A stretch of 64,000 nucleotides of DNA from Combretum micranthum (lineage: Eukaryota > Streptophyta > Magnoliopsida > Myrtales > Combretaceae), in assembly GCA_024138025.1 (NCBI GenBank), contig JAMXBD010001377.1, forward strand, positions 310,001 to 374,000, in the 5' to 3' direction. Within the stretch, counting starts at the first letter, position 1, and every line of letters starts with the position of its first letter. The notes under the pieces were generated by a model. That model was not told where the DNA came from. It was given only the letters and a program-made list of their open reading frames with translations, and searched no databases. Shown piece by piece: positions 24,771 through 36,324 of the stretch. Both the position numbers and the translations under genes were made by a program.

Positions 24771-25399
24771 TTATATATTAATTGTTTAATATATTTTTTC
24801 AGCGAATCATTTTAATCGTTGATGGCTTTTGTGATAGATGATTTTTTTTTTTATTTTGACTAAATTTATTGGTAGATGATTGACTTGATGGTTCTATTAA
24901 AAAAATATTAATCATGACTTATTATATATTAGCTAGTGAATGTACTTTATTAGTGGGTGACTGATTTTATAGAGGACTATAGAATAAAAGTATGATGAAT
25001 TCATAAAGTATTTTATTGTGGTTTGCGACATAAACTTTGTAAAGTGATATAAAATATTTAAGCATCTACACAAAGTAAAAAACTAGAACAAAAATAATTT
25101 TTAGTTATAATTTTGATTTAATTGGTAATTAATACCAAACAAAACCATTATTTAATGGTTTAGAAAATTTATAATCCAAATCATACCGTTAATTAAGTAA
25201 AAACCAAACCAAACTATGTTCATTCCTACCTTTCTCTATTCAATGTGTCCATTATTTAATGGGATGGAAAAATAATAATAATAAATTATGGATTTAGCAA
25301 AAATCGAACCAAGCTGAACCGTGCCTACCCCTACTTTTTCTCTATTCAATAGTGTATATAAATCACGTATATTGTGAATTATTATCTCCATATACACTT

Positions 25400-27831
25400 T
25401 GCAAACCCTTAAATTTTATAATAGTTTTTTGAATAAATCTTAGAACCAGAAGTCAAACCAGACCCTAGAATCAACATAGGTCGATAATAAGCTCTAGAGA
25501 CCTTAAATCTGACAATACTATGCTTTTAACCCTAAAGCAATAAAAACGAGATAACCTTAGTTTATAGTTCGAAATTATGTTCTATAATCTAAAAATATTA
25601 GATTCGCTAACATTGTCCGTTTCGGACCTAAATGCGATTAGTTTCCAAAATTAGAGTATTTGTACGCAAACGATGAAAATATTTTGACAACCAATTTAGA
25701 CTCGTAATATAGTAAGAATTCGTAAAAATATCATATTCAATTTTTACAGCTCTTAAAACATCGGATATGGCCTACGTACTGTTATTACTATTGGTAATTA
25801 AATTGTCTTGTTTGCTATTCACTAGTATTTATGTATATCTACTTTTTCTTACCACCTATTCTTACATTTCTTACACACTTATTCTTAATTTTGCTTCCAA
25901 TGTTACTTTATACGTAACTTATTTTATACTTTACTTACTTTTATCTAGTAAAAATTATGGCTAGCCATCTCTCTCTCTCATCCCTCTATTTTATTTTTCT
26001 TTTTTTTTTCATTTATTTAATTAACTCTAAATTACCTCCTTAAAACTCTATAATACCCCCTCATACCTGAATTATTTACATATCAATTTTACATATAACA
26101 AAACTCTTACAAAATCAAAACCTAAACACTCTCTTCCTCTTCTCTCATTTACGCCCCACACACATCATACATACACCCATTTGTCTTCTCAAATTGTTCT
26201 TTCATCCATCTTCAACCTTAGGTAAAATACTAAACACCTCCTTATATTGCGTTAATATAATATGAAAAATGTGTATGTTATGTTTCTACGATCCCATGAT
26301 GCATATGCTAGGGAATGGAGACATAGAAACAACATATTGTTCATACATTGTTAACTTCATGCTCATGTTTACATTATATTGTAATATTGTTTCTAACACT
26401 AACTTTGTATATGTTAGTAAATATATGTAATATGCATATCTATAGAGTATATGCTCACTGATCTAACTTTTATTTAATGTTCTTATTTTGTTACTTATTA
26501 TCTATTTCTTTCTAAAAAAATAAGACTAGTCAAATTCTAGTTTTAGACCTGGCCATCATCAAGTCAAAACAAAAGGAGACTTGTCCATTTCTAAGTCCTG
26601 GAGAATCTTGAATATAATCTAAGACTCTCATAATTATTTTCTTGCTATTATTATTTTATTTATGAGGTTGGAATTATTTCAAGTCTCGGAAAGTTTTGAA
26701 AAATAACTAAGACCTCTATGATTTTCTTTCTTTATGCTTTTCTTGTTTTTATGATAAGTGGAATATATTCAAGTCTCGATAAGTCTTCATGACAAGCTAA
26801 GACTTCCATAATCTTATTTTTATATTTTTGTATTCTTGATTATTTATCTCTAATTTTTACACATAAGTCTGTGTTAATAATTTAATTCTTGGTATAATTG
26901 CTATAATTTTTACTCATGCAACTTCATGGACATAAGAGATGTTGTCATGATAAAATTTTCAAAGATGTGAATGTTGATAATTTCTCATTTTATAAAATTA
27001 ACTTTTAAGAACTTGTGGTTAGTAGTAGCCCGAAAATCTACAAGTAGCATGCAGGAGCCTGAAAATTTGTAAGTTTTAGTGACGTATAGTAGCCCAAAAG
27101 GGGGTGTAGTAGCCCAAAAGATCTACAAAACATATTTTCAAAGTATGATCGTATGGGCCTGAAACACCTAACCCCGAGTGGAAGGAGAGAGTCTATTCAA
27201 ACATATGGTTTATGACTAATTATATGTATTGTTTGCTCATGTGGATGTTACATCTCATATGCTTGTTTAATAATTACTTGTTTGATTAATTTTATTCGAG
27301 TACGCTATTTCGAGAATATTCTCATTGAGCAAAGTTAAGCTTACACCCTTTTAGATACCTTTTGCAGTACCCATATATGTAGTTGAAGCCATGCGGATTT
27401 TTCACTCAAGTATCGATTGATTGGCCTAATGAGCTTTTGGAAGAAGTCCAAGATAAGATTTTAGCAGAAGTCCAAGATAAGATTTTGGCAGAAGTCCAAG
27501 ATAAAATTTTGGCATAGACTTATATAGAAAACTCCTCTTATAAATTCATTTTGGAAGATAGCTTTTGAGACATTTGTAATGGCTTTGGTGGGGCTATGCC
27601 CTTAAGAATTGTAAGACTTTAATTTTTAAGAACTGTATAGTTATGATTTCTATCCTCGAATGCTATTATTTAAATCTCCTTAAACTACTTATTAAAAAAA
27701 AATTTTCGGTATTGTGTAAATATACCTTATACCTGATATCAAAGTTTTTGTGTAACTAAGGTAGTCATTCCTAAGCTTTAATATTGAGTGTGGTAGAATG
27801 CCATGTTTATGATACTCTTTGAGGCGTGACA
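25400..27831 (+). mobile_element. Solo LTR, family A (shortened copy, TSD CACTT)
   Basis: It starts TGCAAACCCTT at 25400 and ends GAGGCGTGACA at 27831, flanked by CACTT on both sides (25395-25399 and 27832-27836). It keeps the 5' zone with the CT-rich block and TATA box (26049-26055), and the 3' end phrase 'taactaaggtagtcattcctaNgcttt' shared with the full-length copy at about 5140-5164. It is 2432 bp against 4295 bp, so much of the middle has been lost. Short internal repeats occur near 27030-27120 ('tagtagcccNaaa') and 27440-27510 ('gcagaagtccaagata'). Confidence 0.78.
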
Positions 27832-27999
27832 CACTTATACGCGATTACAAGACACGATACGTAGTAATTATTTTCAATTTGACCTTATTTAGGTAATTAT
27901 TTTGCATAGAAGTATTAAATAAAAAAATGCTTTTGGAATTATATTCCTAAACATGGTAAATTTTTTGCTTCTTTTTTAATATCTTGAATAATTTTTATT

Positions 28000-28690
28000 A
28001 TGTTTTCTCTCTAGGCTAGAGGATTTTACATTAATCTTTGAAACAAAGGCTTGCATTTAATTCTTAGAATCTTTGTAATTATTTTTTTTATCATTCATCT
28101 CATCTGAAAATTTTTTAGTAAATCCTATATATCTATCTATAGGTTTTATTGTACATTGATTAATCTCATGACCAAGGAATATTATTTTTGTTTTGAATAA
28201 CTTCATCCTTTTAGTAGAAGGCAACTAATCCGTTTCTTTTCATTATTGGAAAGAATATGTTTAAATGCTTGAAATGTTAATCTAAATTTTTCAAGTCAAT
28301 TAAAACATCATCTATGTAGACTATGGAAAAGTATGTATATGGAGAAAATTATCATTCATTATATTTTGAAATTCAAACGGAGCATTTTTCAAACCAAAAG
28401 ACATAACACTAAAAGGAACTTTAGAAGTGGCTTTTTTTATTTGATTCATCTATTTGAAATTGCCAAAACCCTAACTTTATGTCAAAATTTGAAAATATTT
28501 TTGCTCCCAACAATCTATTAAGTAAAATCTCTTTTGTTGGGTATTAGAGATCTAATTTATTTCAATGCTGCATTTAAAGGTTTATCATTAATCACCAGTC
28601 TTGGAGCACCTCTTTCTAATTCAAATTGGTTTTTAACATAAAAGGTTAAACATGACCATGGTGATTTCGATTTCCTAATTATATTTTTAT
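28000..28690 (-). pseudogene. Endogenous caulimovirid reverse transcriptase fragment, inverted copy
   Basis: On the minus strand this is a decayed reverse transcriptase segment. It is the reverse complement, with mismatches, of the + strand copy at about 28706-29250. Matching landmarks are the 'ttggtttgaaaaatgc' word (rc near 28400) against about 28860, and 'cctttgtttcaaagatta' (rc near 28040) against about 29228. This copy reaches slightly further toward its own 5' side (28546-28690) than the + copy does. Stops and frameshifts make it non-functional. Together with the + copy it forms a head-to-head pair. Confidence 0.65.
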
Positions 28691-28699
28691 CTAATAGTT

Positions 28700-29760
28700 C
28701 ATGACAAAAGAGATTTATTTAATAGATTGTCAGAAACAAAAATATTTTCAAAATTTGATATAAAGTCAAGGTTTTGGCAAATTCAAATATATGAATCAAA
28801 TTTATATAAAACTGCTTTTATCGATTCCTTTTGGTCATTATGAATAGAATGTTACGCCTTTTGGTTTGAAAAATGCTTCATCTAAATTCCAAAATATAAT
28901 GAGTGATATATTTTCTCCATACACATACTTTTCCATAGTCTATATGGATGATGTTTTAATTTATTAGAAAAATTTAGATCAACATTTCAAGCATTTAGGC
29001 ACATTCTTTCAAATAATTAAAAGAAATGGATTAATTGTCTTTACTAAAAAGATGAAATTCTTCTAAACAAAAGTAAGATTCCTTGGTACAATAGAGCCTA
29101 TAGATAGATATATAGAATTTGCTAATAAGTTTCCAGATGAGATAAAAGATAAGAAAAAATTACAAAGATTCTTAGGATGTTTAGATTATGTATCTAATTT
29201 ATTCCAAATCCAATAAATTAATCAAACCTTTGTTTCAAAGATTAAAGAAAAATCTGAGTAAAAACATGACAAGAATTATTCAATAAATTACACAAGAAGT
29301 AAAAAATTTACCATTTTTAAGAATTCTAAATCTGGAAGCTAAGTTCATAGTTAAGGCAGATGCTTCTGATGTAGAATAAGAATGAATACTTAAACATGTA
29401 ATAGATAATAAATAATAAATTGTAAGATATTATTCAATAATTTGGCAAGGTACTCATAATAGTTTTTCAATTGTTAAAAAATAAGTTTTAGCCATTGTAC
29501 TTTATGGATCAAAGTTTCAAGAATCTTTTTAGCAAAAGATTTTTAATTAGAGTAGATTGCAAATCTGCTAAAGAAATTTTATTAAAAAATGTAAAAATTT
29601 AGTTTCAAAACAGTTTTTTGCCAGATGAAAGCTATTTTATCCGCTTTTTATATTGATATTGAATTTATTAAAGGAGAATCCGATTCTCTTCCATTTTTTA
29701 TCTAGAGAATTTCTATAAAGGAAAAATGGCTTCCAAACCTAAAACCAAGGCAGATTAAGC
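28700..29760 (+). pseudogene. Endogenous caulimovirid reverse transcriptase / RNase H remnant
   Basis: The + strand frames hold the order of plant pararetrovirus pol. An F-x-K-F-D-I-K-S fingers motif lies near 28750, the catalytic Y-M-D-D-V box near 28942, a thumb-like segment with K-F-P-D-E-I-K-D near 29128, and then an RNase H-like region to about 29700. The K-F-P-D-E-I-K-D thumb and the lack of an integrase downstream point to Caulimoviridae and not to gypsy. Many stops and shifts mean no functional enzyme. The genus cannot be fixed by eye. Confidence 0.65.
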
Positions 29761-30860
29761 AATGAAATTGCTCAAAACACACCCACCAAACCAGCAAATA
29801 CTAAGGCTCCAGCACTAATAACTCACTCAAAAGCGGTATCCTTATCCTCCATTCCATGGGTAAATTGCCCAATAATAGATCAAAATAAATATCAAGTACT
29901 AAATCCAAATGCTCAACAGAAATCAAGCTTATGTTCAAATTAAAGAATATTATATGATTAGGTGTTCCATAAACCTTTGTGTAGTAAACCAGGGATTTCA
30001 AAAAAATTCATGAAAAAAAAAACTATATGTGATTGTTCAAAACTTTTTTCCAAAAAATTGGCATTTTATGGCTATTAATCTAACTAAAAGTTGAAATTTT
30101 TATGAATATGTGCTAGTTGAAACATATATTATTGAAATTACTCATGTTCTAAATGGGCAAAGTGAAATCAATTATTTAGAAATCAAAATTCTAAGGGTAT
30201 ATTCTCAAAAGGAATGGTGTTAGCATCAATTTACTCCAAAAAGACTTTACTCAACCTTTTGTTATAGCTGCATTTAACTACTATGATTACATAGCTGCAT
30301 GGGAGTGTGTATTTCATTTTATCAATCATTCCCATTTGTAGTTTGTTCAATTTAAAACAACTCAACACAATTTTCCTACATGGTTTGCTAAATGGTTTGC
30401 ATATTTTGGACTTTCTGATACAATATTCCTAGATGAAATTTATCAAGAATTTCAAATTTTTTTGTAACAATGACAAAAGCTCTGATCCAATTAAATTAAT
30501 GCTATATGGTTTAGGATTCAATATAGAATGGATTGTAACTAGATCATGTATTCTTGAAAATGACGATTGGGGTAATCCTTTTATCAAACGATTTATGAAG
30601 TAAAACAGTGGGACAGATTTAAAACCTGTTTTGGAGATGCTCAACCTGATCAAGCTTATTTTAATTAAGCCAAAGATAAAGATATTATTAGCAAAATAGT
30701 GGATTTTTAAAAGAAAAAACTAAAGTTCAGTATGAGTTAATCGGAACATCTGATCCAACTTCACATAAAAGAAAAATTCTTAAATTAGCTTCCAAGATAT
30801 CCTAAGATGAAAAGGAAGCTAATTGTTCTAATAGTAACTCTCTTTATAAAAAATGAGGAT
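29715..30860 (+). pseudogene. Caulimovirid downstream ORF remnant
   Basis: Directly after the RNase H region a new frame opens near 29725 with M-A-S-K-P-K and runs, broken, into an aromatic-rich stretch near 30270-30430 (repeated W/F with A-W-E-C and W-F-A-K-W-F words). Its place just after pol fits the next ORF of a caulimovirid, where several genera encode an inclusion-body or transactivator-like protein. That function is inferred from position only. Stops and frameshifts throughout. Confidence 0.4.
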
Positions 30861-31389
30861 GATTGTGTTTGGGATAGAGCTTTCTCAAAATGAATACAGA
30901 GAGGCATTGTTGGCAATTCATAATTTGCTCATTAATAGAAGCATATAATTTAGGACTTTTGCCAACACTATTCAAGATAACAATAATAATTAGGCAACTT
31001 TTATTGTTCCAAAGAATCTACTTGATAAGAAGAATAATAAAATAGGCAGCCAAAAGCATGTGATCAATAGCACGAGCTCTCCTTTCTCAATAGTGAGATT
31101 CCTTTTTGAAATATAAAAGGAAATGGTCGGAAGAATGGAGAGCATTAACTTTTCTCCACATTAAATTTGTCAAGCACTTGCTTCCTATTAGTCTACCCAC
31201 GCTTGTAATTCTCAATTTATGAAGTTTCTCAAGAATTCTTTATAACCTTATTTGTTGTAAATATTTCGTGATATTTTCAAAGTTTTATGAGAATTATTGT
31301 CGTCTCAGTTTTACTCTATTTTTGTTATTAATATCCTACCTCATCATCTATAATCTCTAAATGAATTGCATGGATCATCTTTTTCAGGT

Positions 31390-31900
31390 AATTGAATAAG
31401 AACTCGATCTATTTCTAATAAATCAAGTAGAAAGATACATAGCGTGCTTAGAAAATTAACCTAGTAATAATTTAACAACTTCAGATAATCTTATTGAAGA
31501 AGAAGAGATAGAAGTAGTTTGGGTTGAACAATTTGTTGCTAGAGATAATTTTTATATACTATTATTAGAAGCATTCATAAATTATTTAAATTGGTTAAGA
31601 TCTTTGTATCCTTATTAACCTACTTTGATACACTTTAGAATTAATATGTGATTAATAGGAAGTATTTCTTGGTACACGAATAATAAAAAAACAAATGTTA
31701 GAAAGATTAAAGGAGGTAAAAGAAATTTAGAATTTGAAATAAATTATTTAGAAGGAACAACTAAAAATAGATATGCCACCCCCCAATTATTTTTATTTAC
31801 TTATAAATTAATAGATAAAAAATATCGACATCTTACTCGAATTAATAGATAAATATTATACCACTGACATACAAGAGTTTGTTTATAAAATTGTTCAATT
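31390..31900 (+). pseudogene. Possible further caulimovirid fragment
   Basis: The + strand shows a mostly open, acidic then basic stretch (E-E-E-E-I-E-V near 31500; K-I-K-G-G-K-R near 31700; A-T-P-Q-L-F-L-F-T-Y-K near 31775) broken by stops. It is in line with the viral remnant and shares its AT-rich codon use. I cannot name the viral protein with confidence; a host-derived fragment is possible. Confidence 0.3.
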
Positions 31901-34700
31901 AATGATGTAACTTTCAAAGTCTTTCAATGACATCAATGATTGTTTTGGGTGCCTTTCATGTTATCAACCATCTATAACTTTTAAAGTCTTATTTTTAATA
32001 GTAACTTTCAATTTTTATAGCAATTTCATGTGCTTCTTGCTTCTATCACAGTAGCAACAACAATCAAGGCACAGAGTGGTTTATAATTATCATAGTAATT
32101 TCTAAAGTAATTATTTAATTTTGAAAAATTTGACAACCAATGATTACTTTTCTACTTGATAAAGAAATTTTATTGGCATGAAGTCCTTTTCTTCTTTTCC
32201 CTCCTCATATGATAAGTTTTTTTTTTCAAAAAAAAAAAAACGAAATTTGTAAGTTTGTCTAATGAAATTGAAAATATTATGGATCAACTTACAATTTTGA
32301 ATAAATTTCATCTTTGTTTGGCCCTAAAGTCATTCATAAATAAAACTAAATTGATCATTCGATGGCAAAAAAAAAAAAAAACTAAATTGATCATTCAGTC
32401 ATTTTGATCCATGGCACCTTGAGTTGCAGTTCGTACTTCTAATTCTAAGTTCTATGTAGAGAAAAACACATTAAACAAAACAAAACAAAACACGATTCGG
32501 ATCTTAGGTCTGTTTAGATGGTCTATTTTTTATCTGTATTTATATCGAAATGATATATGTAAATATATTATATTTATATTTAATATATTTAATCTCTTTA
32601 TGAAAACTATTTGGTCCTAAATAATAATCAAGAAGGAGGGTTAATTGATTATTACAAAATTTTTCCTTAAAAAAATCCCCTTTGGGTTTTGAAAAATGAG
32701 AACAATATATCAATATAACTAATATGAATATAAATTGCGTAAAAGTAGAGAAAAGAAGATTAGGCAGTGACTTATAGTGATTCCGTCTTGTGCGTCAGTT
32801 CACTCTTCCAGCTCTTAGCCAGGGTTCCGTTATCCTACGGGTTTTATTCCACTATATCCAATAAATTTCAATTCACAAGCTTGCACAATTCTCTCTGCTC
32901 GATTCTCACAGCTATCCTCTAGCTACAATAGATCTACAGAGTCTAAACTTGTAAATGAACTATCAACTAAGAAGGCAACTACACGTTCCTTCGATTACAA
33001 AAGCAGAATAAATTTTCGAAATCAAAAAGCAAAAGAAAAATTACAAAATGATTAGCTTGCCAAATTAAAAGTTTTAGGAAAATCTATATTCAATGAAACT
33101 TCTAGACTTTATTCTGGATAAACTTTTGGTTTTTTTCTTTTGGTAAATACTAGAGAAAATTTGTTTGCTGCATGAAAGATAACTGATTTCTCTCTTTTCT
33201 CTGTTTTCCTTAAGTTATATCATACTTCATTTAACGTTCAGAAGATAAGAATGCCATCCCAAGAATTTCGGTATGAATATCTTTTGAGCTCTATCTTGAT
33301 TTGAAATTTGAAAACCATCCATTCCTTCCTACGGTTAGTTGATAATAATATCCACCTTCTGTTTGTCTTTGTGAATCAAATTCCGAACACGATATGATCA
33401 TAACAAATGGATAAGCTCTGTTTGATCTTCGTAGATTTTCAAATCTAATTGCATATCTTCCATTGAATCAAATTAGTCAGTTGTGGATAAGCCTTGACAA
33501 TGGTTACGGATATTTTTCTTCTCGTCGTGATTGTAATCCATTTTGAATACACTTGGAATGAGGATAATGTCTGCTTGATTTTCGCGATTCATCATAATTT
33601 TGTTTGTTTCTTCTTGAAAATCTTCATGATGTTGTTCTGCTTAAAGATCTTTTGAAAATACCCATTGCTAATATCTCGGACTCCATCGTGATCTTCATTT
33701 GTTATCTTATTTGAAGATAACGTTTTTCTTATTCTGATTTCCTTAGTAATATTCATGTTTAAACGATAGATAAATTCGTCCTTATAAAAGAAGAAGTATG
33801 TTAGAACGAATAACTACTTGTCTTGAAATAAATCCCGTAACTTCTGCTTTTGTTCTCTGAAGAAAGCATTTTTGTTGATGAGAGAAAAACTGAAAATCAT
33901 TTAAATCCCCTAGAATATAATCCGACTTTAGTGGAATTAAATAAGTATATTACCCAAATATACTTATTATCTTGAAGCTAGGCCTTCAAAAAAACATGAT
34001 TGCACTGAGCTGAAATGCTGTATGTTTTATTGGAGAAGATGAACAGTAAATATTCATAACCCAGAAATTCTTGTTCAAAGTTCTTATAAAAGGTTTTGTA
34101 AAAACTTCTATATTTCTGAAAAAATCTTTATTTCTTAACCAAATTTCTGAAAAACATTATGTGTTCCTTATCTTGTAATAAATTCTTGTAATACTTGTTT
34201 AAAGTTGTTTAGAACCAAAACATCCGAAATTCAAAATCATTTAACTCATATATTTATTTATCAATATTCGATAATATTCTATGAAAAATTCTATATATAA
34301 TTCTGCACACTAATAAAAAAGTTAATTCCTTAAGTATTTTGTTATTATCAAAAGTTTAGATAATAGAGAATCAACACTATTAATATTTTTTATTTATATT
34401 TATTTGATGATAAATTATTTATTAAAGAAAATTAAAAGAAGCGTTTGCGAAGATACTAGACAGAGCTTTACTTCGCCGCGTCAACAATCCCGTACTTCGA
34501 ATTTTTTACCTTTCAAACTCATCTCTCGCTTTTTCGGGAAAAGAAAAAAAACAAAACGATCATATCGCGTTTGATTTGACCGGCAATCGCCGGTCACACC
34601 TCGGTTTTTATTTTTCCTACGCCGATGAAGAGTAACAGGCTATTGGCAATTGCCGTTTGTCTTGTTGGAAAAATACGCAGGATCCGATGCCATCCCTCTC
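31901..34700. other. AT-rich intergenic DNA upstream of the callose synthase gene
   Basis: No convincing gene. It holds A tracts near 32228 and 32368, a perfect 11-bp-stem hairpin at 33940-33968 (AATAAGTATAT, 7-bp loop, ATATACTTATT), and from about 34440 a GC-richer promoter-like zone just ahead of the gene, with the small inverted pair ccggcaatcgccgg at about 34580. Confidence 0.45.
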
Positions 34701-34734
34701 TTCCGTTTTGAACGCAAAACGCAAGAAACCAGCT

Positions 34735-34743
34735 TTATTTAAG
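34735..34743 (+). promoter_or_regulatory. Candidate TATA element of the callose synthase promoter
   Basis: tttatttaag lies shortly upstream of a (GA)n tract at about 34784-34799 and of the inferred leader exon. GA-rich leaders are common in plant genes. No transcript data are available, so the start site is a guess. Confidence 0.25.
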
Positions 34744-34759
34744 ATTCCGGGGAGAAAAT

Positions 34760-34885
34760 AAAACCAAGAAACAGTGAAGAACTAGAGAGAGAGAGAGAGG
34801 GGTACAAGCCGAAACCAAAACCCTCTAGCTGAGTCAGAGCGAGCCGATCGACTCTGCTGTTAGGGTTTTTGAATTCTCAATTAAG
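34760..34885 (+). other. Probable 5' UTR exon of the callose synthase gene
   Basis: A GA-repeat and CT-rich leader ends at ttaag|gtaatg, a good donor at 34886. The matching acceptor is the T-rich tract ending ag at 36281-36282 (or cag at 36291-36293), just ahead of the start codon at 36325. This gives a leader intron of about 1.4 kb. The 5' limit is approximate; the ORF at 35032-35253 inside that intron is not considered real. Confidence 0.45.
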
Positions 34886-36324
34886 GTAATGGAACGCACC
34901 TTTTCTATTCCATCATTATTCTATTTACTCATCGCGTTCGAATCCATTTGTATTCTGGATCTCATGATAGTTTATCGTTAGCATTTCGGTTTAAAGTTAC
35001 TGTATTGGGGTTTCTATTATGATGAATAATTTTGCATATGAGTTCAATTAGCTTTTCATTCAGTGATTGTTTTGAGCTGATATGTGCTCGTGATAATAGT
35101 TCGACTCTCTTCAAAAGTCTTTTTGATTCTTCATTTCGGTTTCATGCTGGAATGAGCTTGTTAAAGCTCCGCATATGTGTAGACATATTATGTATTAGAT
35201 TAGCTAGCCAAGTGTTGCTTTTAATGTTATTGAAATCGGTTAGTGTATCTTGATTTATAATCACCTACAAGTTTGTCAAAACGGTTGGAGCCTTTACTTA
35301 TAGGTTTGTCGACTCTTCATTTGTTTTACTGCTCAAATGAGCCTGTTAAATATTACTTGGTTCAAGTTGCTCTTAAAGTTTTTAAATTGTTCAGTGTAGC
35401 TTAATTTTCACTGTGAGATTAAAGTTTGTCTAAACCATGGCCATCTACTTAATGCACTGTAGGTGTTTATTAGGTAAGTGAAGTGAAGCAGGTTTGTTGA
35501 CCATTCAATTTGGTTAAATGCTGCTGTTAAGCTTCCATGAAACTGCACTCTGAGGCTTTTATGTCTTATCGAGCTTTTTCTTTCTTTCTTTATTTTTTTG
35601 AATAAGCTGAGCTACTTTTTGTACTTTCACTATATAAAAAAAGAGAGTACAAAAGAAGGAAGCACGCAGGAAAATATTGAACCAGCCATAAAAAATAAAT
35701 GGATTTCTAAGTGATAAAATGGCCCTACAAGCTCATAAGTCCCTCCCAAAGCAATACATGTATAAGATCACAAAAGGCAAGAAAGAATACTCCTTGAAAG
35801 GGCCTTAGTTGGGTTGCCCCCAATCTTCTGCAAGCTCATAAGTGCCTCCCAGAGTAAACTACACCTTTATTTAAAATAATAAGGGCATTTACTTAGTTGA
35901 TGTAAATTAGGTTTGTTGATTCTTCAAATGTTGCCTGTGTATTGTGTGGCTCAATTCTCAAAAACCTACTGACTCATTAAAACAGGGATAGTATTTTCCA
36001 AGTCAATGTAAAAGGTTAATGCTATTTATTTAGTTTGTCATTATATTAGAATATCAATGAGATTGTACAATATAGTGATGTGATTTGGGGACTGTTAAAT
36101 GAAATCGAAAATTTGTAGACCAAATTAATCAAGGATTTTAAAATGGCTATCGTGTGAATTCTTGAAAGTTTTAAGGTCTGATTTCAGTATGTAACTTTTT
36201 CTTTTGAATAATAATATTGTTCTAATCTGAATAATTTCTTGAGCTGAACATTGCTGATTCCCTAGTTTTTCCCCCGCTTTAGATTTTGTTCAGGAGTTCT
36301 ATTGGCAAGTTTGTTAAATAAGAA

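Larger units (their letters stand above)
20312..25229. mobile_element. Composite element with GAACCAAA-rich inverted ends (nested insertions)
   Basis: The left end is AGGGTGTATAAAAAAAC followed by ccgaaccaaat words. The right end, read on the other strand, is GTAGGAATGAACATAG followed by ttggtttggtttt words. The eight bases CTTTCTCT flank both ends (20304-20311 and 25230-25237). The ends resemble the many plant elements that start TAGGGGTGTNCA and carry runs of AACCGAACC. A second, similar right end lies near 25330 (cctacccctac, then tttttctctattcaa), so the exact boundary is uncertain. No transposase is visible. The middle is taken up by a solo LTR (20748-22179) and other repeat DNA. Confidence 0.4.
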
